From assembly GCF_027580225.2 (NCBI RefSeq), contig NC_073354.2, positions 22,527,001-22,591,000 on the forward strand: a DNA stretch of 64,000 nt, given 5' to 3'. The position numbers were made by a program, and so were the translations under genes. The notes under the pieces were generated by a model. It was not told where the DNA came from, made no database searches, and saw nothing but the letters and a program-made list of their open reading frames with translations. The stretch comes from Misgurnus anguillicaudatus. Lineage: Eukaryota > Chordata > Actinopteri > Cypriniformes > Cobitidae. Shown one piece after another: positions 44,301 to 52,688 of this stretch (positions are counted from its first letter, which is position 1; every line of letters starts with the position of its first letter).

Positions 44301-47300
44301 TTGTTTTTCTTCATTTTATTGTCATTTTTCAATGATTTGTGTTCAGTCTTGTTTTTTTCTCGCGTCAAAACCTCTGATGTAACAAACAGGGGTTGTTTAG
44401 TGCATGTTGTATGGCACCCAACATATTTATTCAATGCATGTTAGGAGAATGCATATGTGTGTGCGAGCCTCATTTTATTTTACAAGTTTGCATTTAAGTA
44501 TTTCTGCTTTTGTGTTATTGTTTCATTCCCTAAATTTTTTGTTTCCTTCACACTTGGTCTGCCAGCCATATTTCCCCCAACATCTTTACCAGCTGCCACG
44601 GCAGTACGCTGGCAGCTCCATCCCCGCTCATGTTCTTCCACGCACCTTCATTAAAACCGGCTATCCCAAGGACCCTAGCATTGGACCCGTAAGTACTAGT
44701 CATAAACAATAGCTGTTGGGCTTTGTGCTCGTTGAAACGGCATAGAAGTAGTGTTGTAGGAGAAAGGATGTTTACATCCTGTTAAAGTTTCGCTTGGTGG
44801 CATTCTTCTGTTCCGCAGTTAATGTTTAATTTTTGCCCTGCGGATAATGTTTTCATATAAAACATTAAATGTTTTTCTACCTCTTATATTTCCTTGTTCC
44901 TCTACTGCTCTTTTCACTTATTTCAAAGTTGTTGGTCCAGATATAACCTAGTGAGTTGTATTCTGCCTACATAGACAGCATATATAATACATCTTAAAGG
45001 GACATCCCACTTTTTTTGAAAATATGCTCATATTTCAACTCCCCTAGAGTTAAAGGAATAGTCTACTCATTTTCGGTGTTGAACTATGTTATTGCCTTGA
45101 CTGGGAGGAGTTGATGCATCCCTCTGTCGTCTGTGTGCGTGCGCGTGGGCGCTGGGGCGCGCTGCGACGCTTCGATGGCGTTTAGCTTGGCCCCATTCAT
45201 TCAATGGTACCATTTAGAGATAAAGTTAGAAGTGACCAAACACATCAACGTTTTTCCTATTTAAGACGAGTAGTTATACGAGCAAGTTTGGTGGTACAAA
45301 ATAAAACGTAGCGCTTTTCTGGGAGGATTTGGGAGAGGAACTGTGTTTTATGGCGTGGTGGCACTTTTGGGAGTACTTCAACTCGGCGCAGTAACACCTT
45401 CCCTCTCCTATTATGAGAGGGAGAAGGGGAGCGGACTTTTCAGGCGAGTCGGGGTGCTCCCAAAGGTGCTATTGCGCCATACAGTGTAGTTCCTCTTTTA
45501 AAACCGCTTAGAAAAGCACTACGTTTTGTTTTGTACCACCAAACTTGCTCGTGTAGCTGCTCGTCTTGAATGGGAAGAACGTTGATGTGTTTGGTCACTT
45601 CTAGCTTTGTCTCTGATTGGTTCCATTGAATGAATGAATGGGGCTGGGCTGGGTGCTGTCGGGGTGTCGCGGCGCGCTCCGGCGCTTGCGTGCGCGCGCA
45701 CGGATGATGGAGGGATGTGTTAAAAATTCTTGGTTGGGGTGGTAACATAGTTTAATATTGAAAATGAGTAGACTATTCCTTTAAACATTGGATTCTTACT
45801 GTTTTGGAATCCATTCAGCTGATCTCCGGGTCTGTTGCTAGCACTTTTAGCATAGCTTAGCACAATCATTGAATCTGATTGGACCATTAGCATATATAAA
45901 AGCAAGTATATCAAATATAAAAATGCATAGCACACACACAAGCCATTTTTAGTGACATATTTTTCTAAAAAAATAATGTTTTCGTTAATTATTGCAATGC
46001 ATTCTGGGATTGCCTTTATGGACAATGCTTATGCGTATGTTTTAAAAAAATCAATTTTGGAAAAATCCAAAATGCTGCCTCTGTAGGCAACTCACTAGGA
46101 TTTGGCCTATATTAACAGTCTAACGATAGAATGCTTTTGTAACTGTGATATGTGACAGGGTTTGGGTACATTTACCCCATTTGTGACAGCTCAACAGTGT
46201 TCAAACTAGCATTGCACTAGTCACCAGATGCACTAATGTTCACCGGAGCTTTCCGAAGGCCACCAGTTCCCAAATGCCACAGAGAAAGACTCAACTGCTT
46301 CTTGTATAAACTCCTCTCTTTCTTTCGTCAACATGACTTGAATTGTGGTTCCCTCACGATTTCCACCTCTGTCTCTCCTCTCTCTCCTCAAGCAGGGTAA
46401 AGTACCGTCTTTGAAAAAGAAGCAGGTACTAAATCCTTCCAGACTCTGCTTAAGTTCTGCTGCTCTGCTGATGCCGCCCTCCTCACATGCCTTCGCAAAC
46501 ACAATACCTTAATCCAGAGCTCTAAACACTCTCATCCCAGCATGCACAGTGGATAAAATCACACACCCCTTAGCGGGGAAGGAGTTTTGAAGTCAGCTGT
46601 AAATGTTAAATTGAAAATATGTCGATTAACTTTACGGATTAGTACTCGGTCACATGTGGTTTGCTGGGGTTAAACTGGGATGAAGCAAATTCTGGCACTT
46701 TGGATGAATAAAAGAAAAGAATATTTGGCAATTTGGCCATTTTTTATTTTCTGTGTGCTCCCCGAATGTTCAACTAAACAGTCAATGGTTTTCACTCTCT
46801 ATTACAGTGAAATGATCCAATAAAATGTAACCAAATGTGCAAATAATAGATCCATTGAAATCAAGTAACCATTTAGCCAAAAGCAAGAATTATGCACTGT
46901 ATTAACACATATCATATAGACATTATTTTGGGATTATATGACTGGGGTGACTTTGTTTTATGGCCCAAGTAACACCATCAGCTTCCCCCACTTGCAAAAG
47001 TCCTAAATTAACCCCTGCTTGTATGTAAATAGTACCTTATAGATATAACTTAATTTAGTTGGTTAAAGGAACACGCCCACATTTTGGGAATTCGGCTTGT
47101 TCACTGTATCCCCCAGAGTTGGATGGGTCCATGCATATCTTTTTCATCCCCGTGTGTGCCGTAACTTTGTCTGGCGCACCCCTGCTGGCTTGGCTTGGCA
47201 CGGGGACTGGGGGTGAATGGCTCCAGCTGGCGTGCTGCTTCCAATAAGTGACAGAGTGGTGCAGCATTTTCCTATTTATATGTTGTGATTTGTATAGTCA

Positions 47301-50300
47301 CACTGTGTACAAATAAAAAGGTCATAAGAGACAAAGCCATCTTTTAACCGTATACATACAGGGAATTATATTCTCAAAAGATGAAGCACTGCTTCTGAGA
47401 GTCTAGTTCCCTGTATGTGGGCTGTTGGAAGATTGCTTTGTCTCATACAAATCACAACATATAAATGGGAAAATGTTCGCATTGTTTTGTCGCTTGTTGG
47501 GAGCGGTGTGCTGGCTGGAGCCATTTACTTCGGGTCTTTGTGCTGGGCTGGGCTGGCGGGGGCTGCGTCGGACGGCGTTGCGGCACGTGCGGGGATGGGG
47601 GGGGTATGTGTGGACTTGTCTAGCTCTGGGGGGTGCGGTGAGTGGGCTGAATTCCCAAAATGTGGGCGTGTTCCTTTAAATATCAAACTTGACCTCTGCT
47701 CCTTCCCCAAAATTTTCTCTGCCCCCTATCACATCTTCCAAAGAAATCTTTCAAGCTTATAAAATATTACAGATTTCTCTCTTTTCCTCTATACCCTTTA
47801 AGTTGTGGTGATGCATTTGTTTCAATGATGCCTGTTCAAGCAGGCGTTGAAATAATTTGCCTCGTGCACAGCATGGCCTGGATGCTAAACTTTTTGGGGT
47901 TTCTATCAAACCCGATGGTGAACTTTAAAAAGTATAGAAGCCAGGTGCCACTCCGACTTTCCCTTAATGGAGGACTGTATTTATATTTACTGTATTTATA
48001 GTCCACCTACTGTAGGTCATCATTTTTTTTTATAATTAGATGTAGCTATTTGAAAGCAACGTAACACTTAATGCCTTAAAACTATATAAACACGTGTTAT
48101 AGTTGTGGATGCAACACCCCTGCACTAACAAACTCTTTCTCAAACTCTTAAACTTTTATTTCTAGTATCTCTGTCTTGGCAATGTATCCGAACCATATCA
48201 TGATATTGCACTAATATAGGCCTCTTTAAAATCAACAATACTTAATGCATACATACTCTCTTTGATTCCTCACTTCCTTAAATTTTACTTTAAATTTTTT
48301 TAACCCCTTTGGTAGTTTGAATCTTCTAACAATCAGCATGGTAACCAAATAATTCCATGTGATATCGGTCCATAGGCTTATGCTAAAGTAGCGTGCACAC
48401 CAAAGCTATGATTTCAATTTTTTCCAATGGAAGCGCGGCGCTTTAGAAAAAAGCCAGCAGCTGGCGTTTTTTCCGCACTGAAAGCCAGCGCTCAACGGTT
48501 TTTCCACGCTCAGTGCTGAGAGTTAAAAAATATTCAACTTTGGGTGAAAAGCTCAGCTCGTCAATGTCAGTTCTCACACGGCCGTCCAATCACAGTGAAG
48601 GAGGGGGGGATAAATATCACAACAACCAACCGGCGCATCGTTCAAGACTGATAAACAAAGTAAATGTATCACAGCAACCAAAGCGCACAGCTGAAAAAGC
48701 TGGCAGTCGGCGCCCGCTGGCATTTTCAGCCGCGTTTAAACCTTTGGTGTGCACACCCCCTTAATGTTATTGTAGTTGAGTAACAATAATAAGTTTGTGT
48801 GTTGTGTGTACCAGGGCTCTGCCTCGGTGGTGTCAGGCACCCCATCCTTGCTCCTCAGCTCAATGAGCACTGATGTCGTGTGTGAACGTGTCAGACTTAT
48901 CGATGGCATGGACCAGAGCATGCTGTCCCAGTATACCGCCACCATTAAGAAGGTAAGATGTGTACTTGTATATGTAGGGTTTTGTGAGAAAGAGTATCTT
49001 GTTTTGCACAACATTCTTTTTTGTGATTTCTCAGGCAAACATAAACGGCCGAGTTCTGTCTCAATGCGTCATTGATGAGCTGAAGAAAGAAATGAACATG
49101 AATTTTGGAGATTGGCAGCTTTTCAGAACAACTGTAAGTATTTATCCTCGAGTTATTTCAGTGTGTAGTTTCTTATTCAAGCTGTTTTATTGTTCGCATA
49201 ACTCGGTAGGCTGAAATGAAGTGCTGAATATATATGACAAGAGCTTTTAGATTTAGTTCAGAGATGTTTCATTTTCAAAATTGAATTCAAGTAAACTTGG
49301 GTTTTTGGTCATGTTTTATATTATTGTTCAAATCGTACTTGTAGTAAACACGCACTGCCAGATACTGTTGTAATGGAGTATGGTGTTATGCAGGTGATGG
49401 AGCTCCGTCAGGTGGAGAGCCAAGTCCTGCATGAGGAGGCTCCCAGCGAGCAGGGCAGCATAGAGCCTTCCAGACATGCTGGATCCTCTGCTCTCCGAGG
49501 AGCGGGCAACACGGACACCTCACCCATGTACAACTTTAACCTCAGCTTTGAGGAGCTCAGTAATGTGGGCATAGATGAACCTCCTAGGCATGCCGCCCCT
49601 GCATGGATGGTAAGCATCTATCCATGTCATTTTCCAAGCTATTTAATTTTATGCACTTATTGGGTATAATAACAAGCATCCTGGTATCTTTACCCTATGT
49701 AGGCCACCCACCGTACGCCCAGCATGTCCAGCCTAAACTCTCAAGAGTCCTCCAATGAAATTTGCAAGCTAACCGACAAACAGCAGGCAGAGTATCGCAA
49801 CGCCTATGAGGAATACATCGCCTCAATGTCTCAGATCGAGTTAGGCAGTGGAATGGAGAAGCCTGTGCCCCCTTTTCCTGGTGTGATGCCCTCTAGCTTA
49901 GAAGATAAGCGGAAGGATGGAGTTGAACAGGATGGGCGCAAAACCGCTTCAAAACGAGGAAGCACCAAATCGGCAACAGATACCACCGACTTCCCCACAG
50001 GAGATACTTTAGATCCCATTACAGAAGAAGATGAGAAAGTCGATCATGGGTCATCGAAGTCCTTACTGGGACGCAAGACATCTGGTGAGAAGGTGGGTCT
50101 CTTCCAGGGTGCTGATTTGAAGCTAAAGGCCGCTGGTGGTTCACGCTATCAGAAGCTGACTAGTGATGACGAAGAGTCAGAAGAGTCTGACAATGCTCCT
50201 CTCCTCAAGGACGGAAAGAAACCAGAGCCTAAAGCTCCTGATGCTGGAGATCGAGCTTTCGGCAAAGGTAAAGATTACCTTTCAGACAAGAAGGATTCCT

Positions 50301-50815
50301 CCGACTCGGGTGTCCGCTCTAACGAAAGCTCGCCCAACCACTCCCTGCAAGACGAAGAGGCCGACCTGTCGCAATCCGAGAGGGCTAACCTGATTGAGCT
50401 AGATGAGGAGAATTCGGCCCGAAAGAGAGGACTGCCCAATAGTCTGAGTGGCCTCCAAGACCCAGCTATCGCTCGCATGTCCATCTGCTCCGAGGACCAG
50501 TGCAGTCTTCTGGCCAGCAGCCCTGAGGAGAGCTGGCCTTCCTCTAAGAGCTACAACCTCAACCTGACACCCAGCAACACCACCCTCAATAACAACACAA
50601 ACGCCCAACAAGGTAACAACATTCGCCAGCCGACAGATAGCTCCACCACTACTGGTAGTGATGTCATCATAACTCCTAGTTCCAGCACCACCCAAAACGA
50701 GAATGTCCGTGTGGTGCATTTGAAGAGGGGGCTTAACCCTGGAGATCCCCCGGAGATCCTCAGAGTGTCCTCGGACACCGTTACCTTTGGAGAGGAGCGA
50801 GAAAGCATCCTGTAG
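29200..50815 (+). CDS. kidins220: kidins220 (ARMS), kinase D-interacting substrate of 220 kDa; 28 coding exons
   Basis: Large membrane scaffold downstream of neurotrophin and ephrin receptors. Joining 28 exons in phase yields 1707 codons plus stop (human about 1771). In order: ankyrin repeats at residues about 12-410; KAP-family P-loop domain with Walker A WGSGKS (Lys481) and Walker B VVIIDGLD (779-786), interrupted by four membrane segments (about 506-527, 533-554, 668-689, 698-716); a Pro/aromatic-rich segment (about 1105-1170); a SAM-like helical region (about 1205-1270); a long Ser/acid-rich tail ending ERESIL, a C-terminal PDZ ligand. The start ATG at 29200 is in frame with the ankyrin repeats; the first residues differ from the human N-terminus. 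Oddities: the coding exon 12 donor is AT rather than GT (35060), and a 30-nt microexon candidate sits at 46396. Numbering omits both optional insertions. The paralogue (a or b) is undecided. Confidence 0.96.
29440..29538 (+). CDS. kidins220: kidins220 coding exon 2 (45-77), ankyrin
   Basis: Exactly 33 codons, one ankyrin unit ([18 protein letters not shown]...). The 99-nt exon length recurs across this part of the gene. Confidence 0.93.
29886..30720. repeat. Probable mobile element fragment in a kidins220 intron
   Basis: AAAGGGGTGGTTCAATGTTATTTC preceded by TTAA resembles one end of the TTAA families, but no matching right end was found. Remainder noncoding. Confidence 0.4.
30827..30925 (+). 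CDS. kidins220: kidins220 coding exon 3 (78-110), ankyrin
   Basis: A 33-codon ankyrin unit, [18 protein letters not shown] to YIEHRDM. Phase 0 on both sides. Confidence 0.93.
31093..31191 (+). CDS. kidins220: kidins220 coding exon 4 (111-143), ankyrin
   Basis: A 33-codon ankyrin unit, [17 protein letters not shown] to NPNTTGQ. Confidence 0.93.
31266..32343. mobile_element. Palindromic element, AGGGCTGCATAACGATTAAT ends, with nested element
   Basis: Outer ends AGGGCTGCATAACG and GTTATGCAGCCCT. An inner element starts TAGGGCTGTCAC at about 31414 and ends at about 32141. hAT-like termini; no transposase. Confidence 0.75.
32507..32608 (+). CDS. kidins220: kidins220 coding exon 5 (144-177), ankyrin
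   Basis: A 34-codon unit, [23 protein letters not shown] to NCSDK. The preceding intron carries a palindromic element of about 1.1 kb. Confidence 0.93.
32784..32882 (+). CDS. kidins220: kidins220 coding exon 6 (178-210), ankyrin
   Basis: A 33-codon unit, [18 protein letters not shown] to DVDQEGA. Confidence 0.93.
32972..33169 (+). CDS. kidins220: kidins220 coding exon 7 (211-276), two ankyrin units
   Basis: 66 codons, i.e. two fused 33-residue units: [18 protein letters not shown] and [18 protein letters not shown] to VNIPDR. The donor is followed by in-frame open sequence that ends after 16 codons. Confidence 0.94.
33528..33626 (+). CDS. kidins220: kidins220 coding exon 8 (277-309), ankyrin
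   Basis: [22 protein letters not shown] to DIDIRGQ, near-identical to mammalian KIDINS220. Confidence 0.95.
33715..33813 (+). CDS. kidins220: kidins220 coding exon 9 (310-342), ankyrin
   Basis: [20 protein letters not shown] to [14 protein letters not shown]-flanked palindromic element begins 21 bases downstream of the donor. Confidence 0.95.
33835..34223. mobile_element. 389-bp palindromic MITE flanked by TTAA
   Basis: AGGGACATTCCACT left and GTGTAATGTCCCT right, with TTAA at 33831-33834 and 34224-34227. The arms share GCTAGCACTTTTAGCATAGC with other copies. Another element end starts directly after it. Confidence 0.85.
34406..34504 (+). CDS. kidins220: kidins220 coding exon 10 (343-375), ankyrin
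   Basis: [22 protein letters not shown] to AKVSAVDK. Confidence 0.95.
34588..34765 (+). CDS. kidins220: kidins220 coding exon 11 (376-435), last ankyrin and linker
   Basis: [22 protein letters not shown], then [27 protein letters not shown]. Ends in phase 1 within the Arg codon. Confidence 0.95.
34895..35059 (+). CDS. kidins220: kidins220 coding exon 12 (435-489), Walker A; abnormal donor
   Basis: [25 protein letters not shown], then [16 protein letters not shown], the P-loop of the KAP domain. Homology and phase place the donor after 35059, but the intron then begins ATGAGC instead of GTGAGC. The exon could alternatively extend to 35065, using a weak GT at 35066 and adding two codons in frame. 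Read-through meets TGA at 35078-35080. Confidence 0.9.
35223..35402 (+). CDS. kidins220: kidins220 coding exon 13 (490-550), membrane segments 1-2
   Basis: Encodes the end of the [17 protein letters not shown] segment, then two hydrophobic helices (about 506-527 and 533-549). Acceptor ttcttag, donor gtaaga. Confidence 0.93.
35506..35671 (+). CDS. kidins220: kidins220 coding exon 14 (550-605)
   Basis: Finishes helix 2 ([12 protein letters not shown]), then [35 protein letters not shown]. The donor lies in a 16-nt sequence repeated at the next acceptor. Confidence 0.93.
35756..35907 (+). CDS. kidins220: kidins220 coding exon 15 (605-656)
   Basis: [19 protein letters not shown] to [18 protein letters not shown], a highly conserved part of the KAP domain. 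Confidence 0.94.
36048..36337 (+). CDS. kidins220: kidins220 coding exon 16 (656-752), membrane segments 3-4
   Basis: Contains two helices (about 668-689 and 698-716), then [20 protein letters not shown] and a basic stretch ending EGFMK. Donor gttagt. Confidence 0.93.
36513..37599. mobile_element. Non-autonomous hAT element with 8-bp target duplication
   Basis: TAGGGGTGTCAAATT left and AACATCCCTA right. Flanks ATCTCGAC (36505-36512) and ATCTCAAC (37600-37607) are a 7/8 target duplication. It sits inside an older palindromic element (about 36364-37985). Confidence 0.75.
37993..38350. repeat. Degraded relative of the AGGGACATTCC family
   Basis: Shares the CACTTTTAGCATAGCTTAGC block with 33835-34223 and 44998-45900; right end not found. 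Confidence 0.55.
38588..38728 (+). CDS. kidins220: kidins220 coding exon 17 (753-799), Walker B
   Basis: [21 protein letters not shown], then [16 protein letters not shown], the Walker B-type strand with acidic residues Asp783 and Asp786. Confidence 0.95.
39105..40362. mobile_element. hAT-like element, AGGGATGGGACGATTACCG ends
   Basis: AGGGATGGGACG left and CCGTCCCATCCCT right, in a kidins220 intron. It is interrupted by the younger element at 39432-40144. Confidence 0.75.
39432..40144. mobile_element. 713-bp hAT element with perfect 8-bp duplication
   Basis: CAGGGGTGTCCAAG left and GGCTGGACACCCCTG right. ATTTAATG occurs on both sides (39424-39431 and 40145-40152). No complete transposase. 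Confidence 0.85.
40429..40666 (+). CDS. kidins220: kidins220 coding exon 18 (800-879)
   Basis: [28 protein letters not shown] to [19 protein letters not shown], then a variable loop. Ends in phase 1. Confidence 0.94.
40887..40978 (+). CDS. kidins220: kidins220 coding exon 19 (879-909)
   Basis: Short variable exon, [30 protein letters not shown]. The QNSLGE block matches human. Confidence 0.9.
41341..41485 (+). CDS. kidins220: kidins220 coding exon 20 (910-958)
   Basis: [24 protein letters not shown] to [16 protein letters not shown]. Phase 1 at the end. Confidence 0.95.
41588..41750 (+). CDS. kidins220: kidins220 coding exon 21 (958-1012)
   Basis: [38 protein letters not shown] to LKTIYE, near-identical to mammals. 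Confidence 0.95.
42706..43401. mobile_element. Inverted-repeat element with nested insertion
   Basis: GGTTCCCACGGGTCCTTGAA left and GGTGTGGGAACCCTG right. The inner TTCCCTGAGAAGGGAACGAG element (about 43008-43275) is a common fish repeat. Confidence 0.65.
43451..43629 (+). CDS. kidins220: kidins220 coding exon 22 (1012-1072)
   Basis: [35 protein letters not shown] to [13 protein letters not shown], the end of the KAP region. Confidence 0.95.
43722..43942 (+). CDS. kidins220: kidins220 coding exon 23 (1072-1145)
   Basis: [21 protein letters not shown], then a Pro/Ser/Tyr-rich segment ending GPQHPFYNR. The corresponding mammalian region is a proline-rich adaptor-binding region (CRKL). Confidence 0.92.
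44566..44688 (+). CDS. kidins220: kidins220 coding exon 24 (1146-1186)
   Basis: [23 protein letters not shown] to [12 protein letters not shown]. Phase 0 on both sides. The following 4.1 kb intron holds the microexon candidate. Confidence 0.9.
44998..45900. mobile_element. AGGGACATTCC-family MITE interrupted by 45054-45780
   Basis: Left arm 44998-45053 and remainder from 45781 (GCTAGCACTTTTAGCATAGC). The right end is lost. Confidence 0.7.
45054..45780. mobile_element. 727-bp palindromic element with TTAA target duplication
   Basis: AGGAATAGTCTACTCATTTTC left and GAAAATGAGTAGACTATTCCT right, TTAA at 45050-45053 and 45781-45784. The host element (an intact relative occupies 33835-34223) shows the empty site, so the duplication is directly demonstrable. 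Confidence 0.85.
45901..47062 (+). other. Non-repetitive part of kidins220 intron 24
   Basis: No mobile-element ends seen. Around the microexon candidate (46200-46520) the sequence is pyrimidine-rich and of exon-like composition. Confidence 0.4.
46396..46425 (+). CDS. kidins220: Candidate 30-nt kidins220 microexon ([10 protein letters not shown])
   Basis: Ten codons, no stop, flanked by a long CT-rich tract ending agcag and a cag|gtact donor. Its phase (0,0) fits exactly between coding exons 24 and 25, so inclusion keeps frame and adds a basic decapeptide. It lies in sequence that is not part of any recognised repeat. No expression evidence is available. Confidence 0.45.
47067..47675. mobile_element. 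609-bp TTAA-flanked palindromic element
   Basis: AGGAACACGCCCACATTTTG left and CAAAATGTGGGCGTGTTCCT right, with TTAA at both edges. Confidence 0.85.
48390..48762. mobile_element. Inverted-repeat element, GTGCACACCAAAG ends
   Basis: AGCGTGCACACCAAAG left and CTTTGGTGTGCACACC right, with an internal CpG-rich section. Confidence 0.65.
48815..48952 (+). CDS. kidins220: kidins220 coding exon 25 (1187-1232)
   Basis: [40 protein letters not shown] to TIKK, the start of the SAM-like helical region. Confidence 0.93.
49035..49133 (+). CDS. kidins220: kidins220 coding exon 26 (1233-1265)
   Basis: [33 protein letters not shown], strongly conserved SAM-like segment. Confidence 0.95.
49394..49609 (+). 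CDS. kidins220: kidins220 coding exon 27 (1266-1337)
   Basis: [20 protein letters not shown], variable linker, then [22 protein letters not shown]. Donor gtaagc. Confidence 0.92.
49703..50815 (+). CDS. kidins220: kidins220 last coding exon (1338-1707), PDZ-binding tail
   Basis: [38 protein letters not shown], then a long Ser/Asp/Glu-rich disordered tail. Conserved islands include [30 protein letters not shown] and [17 protein letters not shown]. Ends FGEERESIL then TAG; the last residues form the PDZ ligand. Confidence 0.96.
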   Translation, partial: ATHRTPSMSSLNSQESSNEICKLTDKQQAEYRNAYEEYIASMSQIELGSGMEKPVPPFPGVMPSSLEDKRKDGVEQDGRKTASKRGSTKSATDTTDFPTGDTLDPITEEDEKVDHGSSKSLLGRKTSGEKVGLFQGADLKLKAAGGSRYQKLTSDDEESEESDNAPLLKDGKKPEPKAPDAGDRAFGKGKDYLSDKKDSSDSGVRSNESSPNHSLQDEEADLSQSERANLIELDEENSARKRGLPNSLSGLQDPAIARMSICSEDQCSLLASSPEESWPSSKSYNLNLTPSNTTLNNNTNAQQGNNIRQPTDSSTTTGSDVIITPSSSTTQNENVRVVHLKRGLNPGDPPEILRVSSDTVTFGEERESIL

Positions 50816-51510
50816 GCAACATCTTGATCTACTGTAGTAGTGTCTGGTCTTAGCCAATCAATATGGCCTGTTGTTGTGATGACAGCGCATGTTTGGTGTA
50901 ACGCTTAAATGTGTGTAATAGTGATTGTGTTGTTTCTAAATGTTAAAGTGGTTTTCATTCACATAGTCCTTTAACTACAGTGCTTCACCATCGTACCTGT
51001 CTCAGTACTGTAAGTGCAAAATTCGTACAAAATTAATAGCTCAATTAATTATGCATGCATTTCTAAATATAGTATGGATAAATTCATACACAGCTGTAGG
51101 AAGTTTCAGCAGTCTCCCGAAGGAAAAGATTGTTTTTACCTTTGTCACAATAAAACTTAGCATACAGCAATTAAAGCATTAAACAGTACCAAAACTTTGT
51201 GTCCATTAAAAACTATGTATATAAGACTTCATCCATTAGTAATTATACATCTGGTTTGGAAATGTGCTGTATTGAATAGTTTATTGCACGCAAGCACACT
51301 AGTATTGTGCTGTAGTGACAGTAGTACATAAGCAGTGACAAGCATGGGTCAACCTGCACTGAGTATTGAATTAGGAAATACGTATTGCATGCCCCTTGGT
51401 GTTAGTCTTTAGCAGGTAACTGTGTTGTTATTGATAACCATCTGTAGAGCCAAAAAGTGTTTGATGTTCAGAATGGAGTGAAATAAATCTTCATTGACAG
51501 CCTGTATCGT
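50816..51510 (+). other. kidins220: kidins220 3' untranslated region
   Basis: No coding sequence. AATAAA hexamers at 51149-51154 and 51482-51487 are both plausible polyadenylation signals. The longer form would overlap the predicted 3' end of id2 on the other strand. Confidence 0.5.
51149..51154 (+). terminator. Likely kidins220 polyadenylation signal
   Basis: First canonical AATAAA after the stop codon, about 335 nt downstream of it. Confidence 0.5.
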
Positions 51511-52189
51511 TCTTGAGATTTTTTTTAAACAAATAAATGATAGACATGATGAACATTTTACTGTTCTGTACAGAATCAAAGTAGTGTTTCTGATTCTGAA
51601 TAACTGCAATTAACTTATTTTAGTACCGTGAATTACAGATGGGTGGCACCAGTAGCTCGTGCATTACAATTATGCGCGATCCCACATTCTGAACAAGAAT
51701 ATGTCCTTTACATTACAAACTTAATAACATGAGTAGCTGCACAGCCTTTATGTATTTGCAGAAAAAAAATGCATTTTAACTATAGACAGACATTGAGTTT
51801 AAATACAAAAGTGCCATTTACGTTATACTTATAAAATTTCTGTAACATTATAAACATCGCACTTCCAACAGAAAGATAATATTACATTTTTACAAAGTCC
51901 ACAGTCTTTGACGAACTGTAATAGTGCTGTTAAAATCAACCTGCGCTCGTTACGCGCAACATTTCGACAACATTGAGGCAAAAAAATCCCGAATTTTGAG
52001 ATTTCTTCCATTGCTTTTTTAAAACATTTCTTTTTAGTCTTCCTTTGGAAGAAAATGTAGGAACGTCCATAGTTTACTAAATCTTTTTATGTCCGCTTGA
52101 GGGATATCCTTGTCATTCAAGACGAAGTCCAGGCGAATGACACGGGACACACACAAAAAGGTCCTGTTTTTACCCCATGACCGAAACAC
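51280..52189 (-). other. id2: id2 3'UTR exon (end uncertain)
   Basis: On the - strand an acceptor (pyrimidine tract, TTTCGCAG) lies at 52190-52191, opening a non-coding exon. The nearest AATAAA on this strand is at 51280-51285, which would give about 0.9 kb of UTR. Only the 5' edge is well supported. Confidence 0.45.
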
Positions 52190-52631
52190 CTGCGAAAGAG
52201 TGGGAGAGAGGGAAAGAGAGAGAGGCGTGTTTAAAAAAGGCAAATGGACAGAGATCCGGACAGACTGGCGCCAGGGAGGAAGCCGCAGGACTTTTTTTTC
52301 GGACTTTTAACCAAACACTAGTGAAATACCAGGCAATCCCATACAGCACCAGATGGACGACTTAACCCAGGGCATTATTTATAACTTAATTTATAACGTT
52401 ACATATGTTTGCTAAATTAAAATTATATAAGTTAAATAAGTAACAGTTATTTGAGAAATAATCAGTTAGGAAGAATATCTAGTAGCTTACATCGCCCCTC
52501 ATATAATTTAAATGTACAGGTGCGCTGTAGCGCGCGACTGGCAAACAGACCACGTCACACGTGCAAAAGTTTAACTTCATTCGACATAAATGATGTTTTA
52601 GCGAGTTCAGTGTAAGATCATCCAACTTACC

Positions 52632-52688
52632 TCAACGAGACAGGGCTATGAGGTCATCTAGGTTGATCTCTCTTTGGGGGTTATTGGG
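52632..52688 (-). CDS. id2: id2 coding exon 2 (short C-terminal tail)
   Basis: Acceptor TTAACAG, then 18 codons and TGA. One base after the stop comes a GTAAGT donor, so the next intron lies in the 3'UTR, the usual three-exon Id gene layout. Confidence 0.75.
   Translation of the reverse strand, partial: PNNPQREINLDDLIALSR

Noticed and set aside
50399..50857. 152-codon open frame on the - strand
   Set aside because: Antisense shadow of the long kidins220 last exon, whose codon composition opens the reverse frames.
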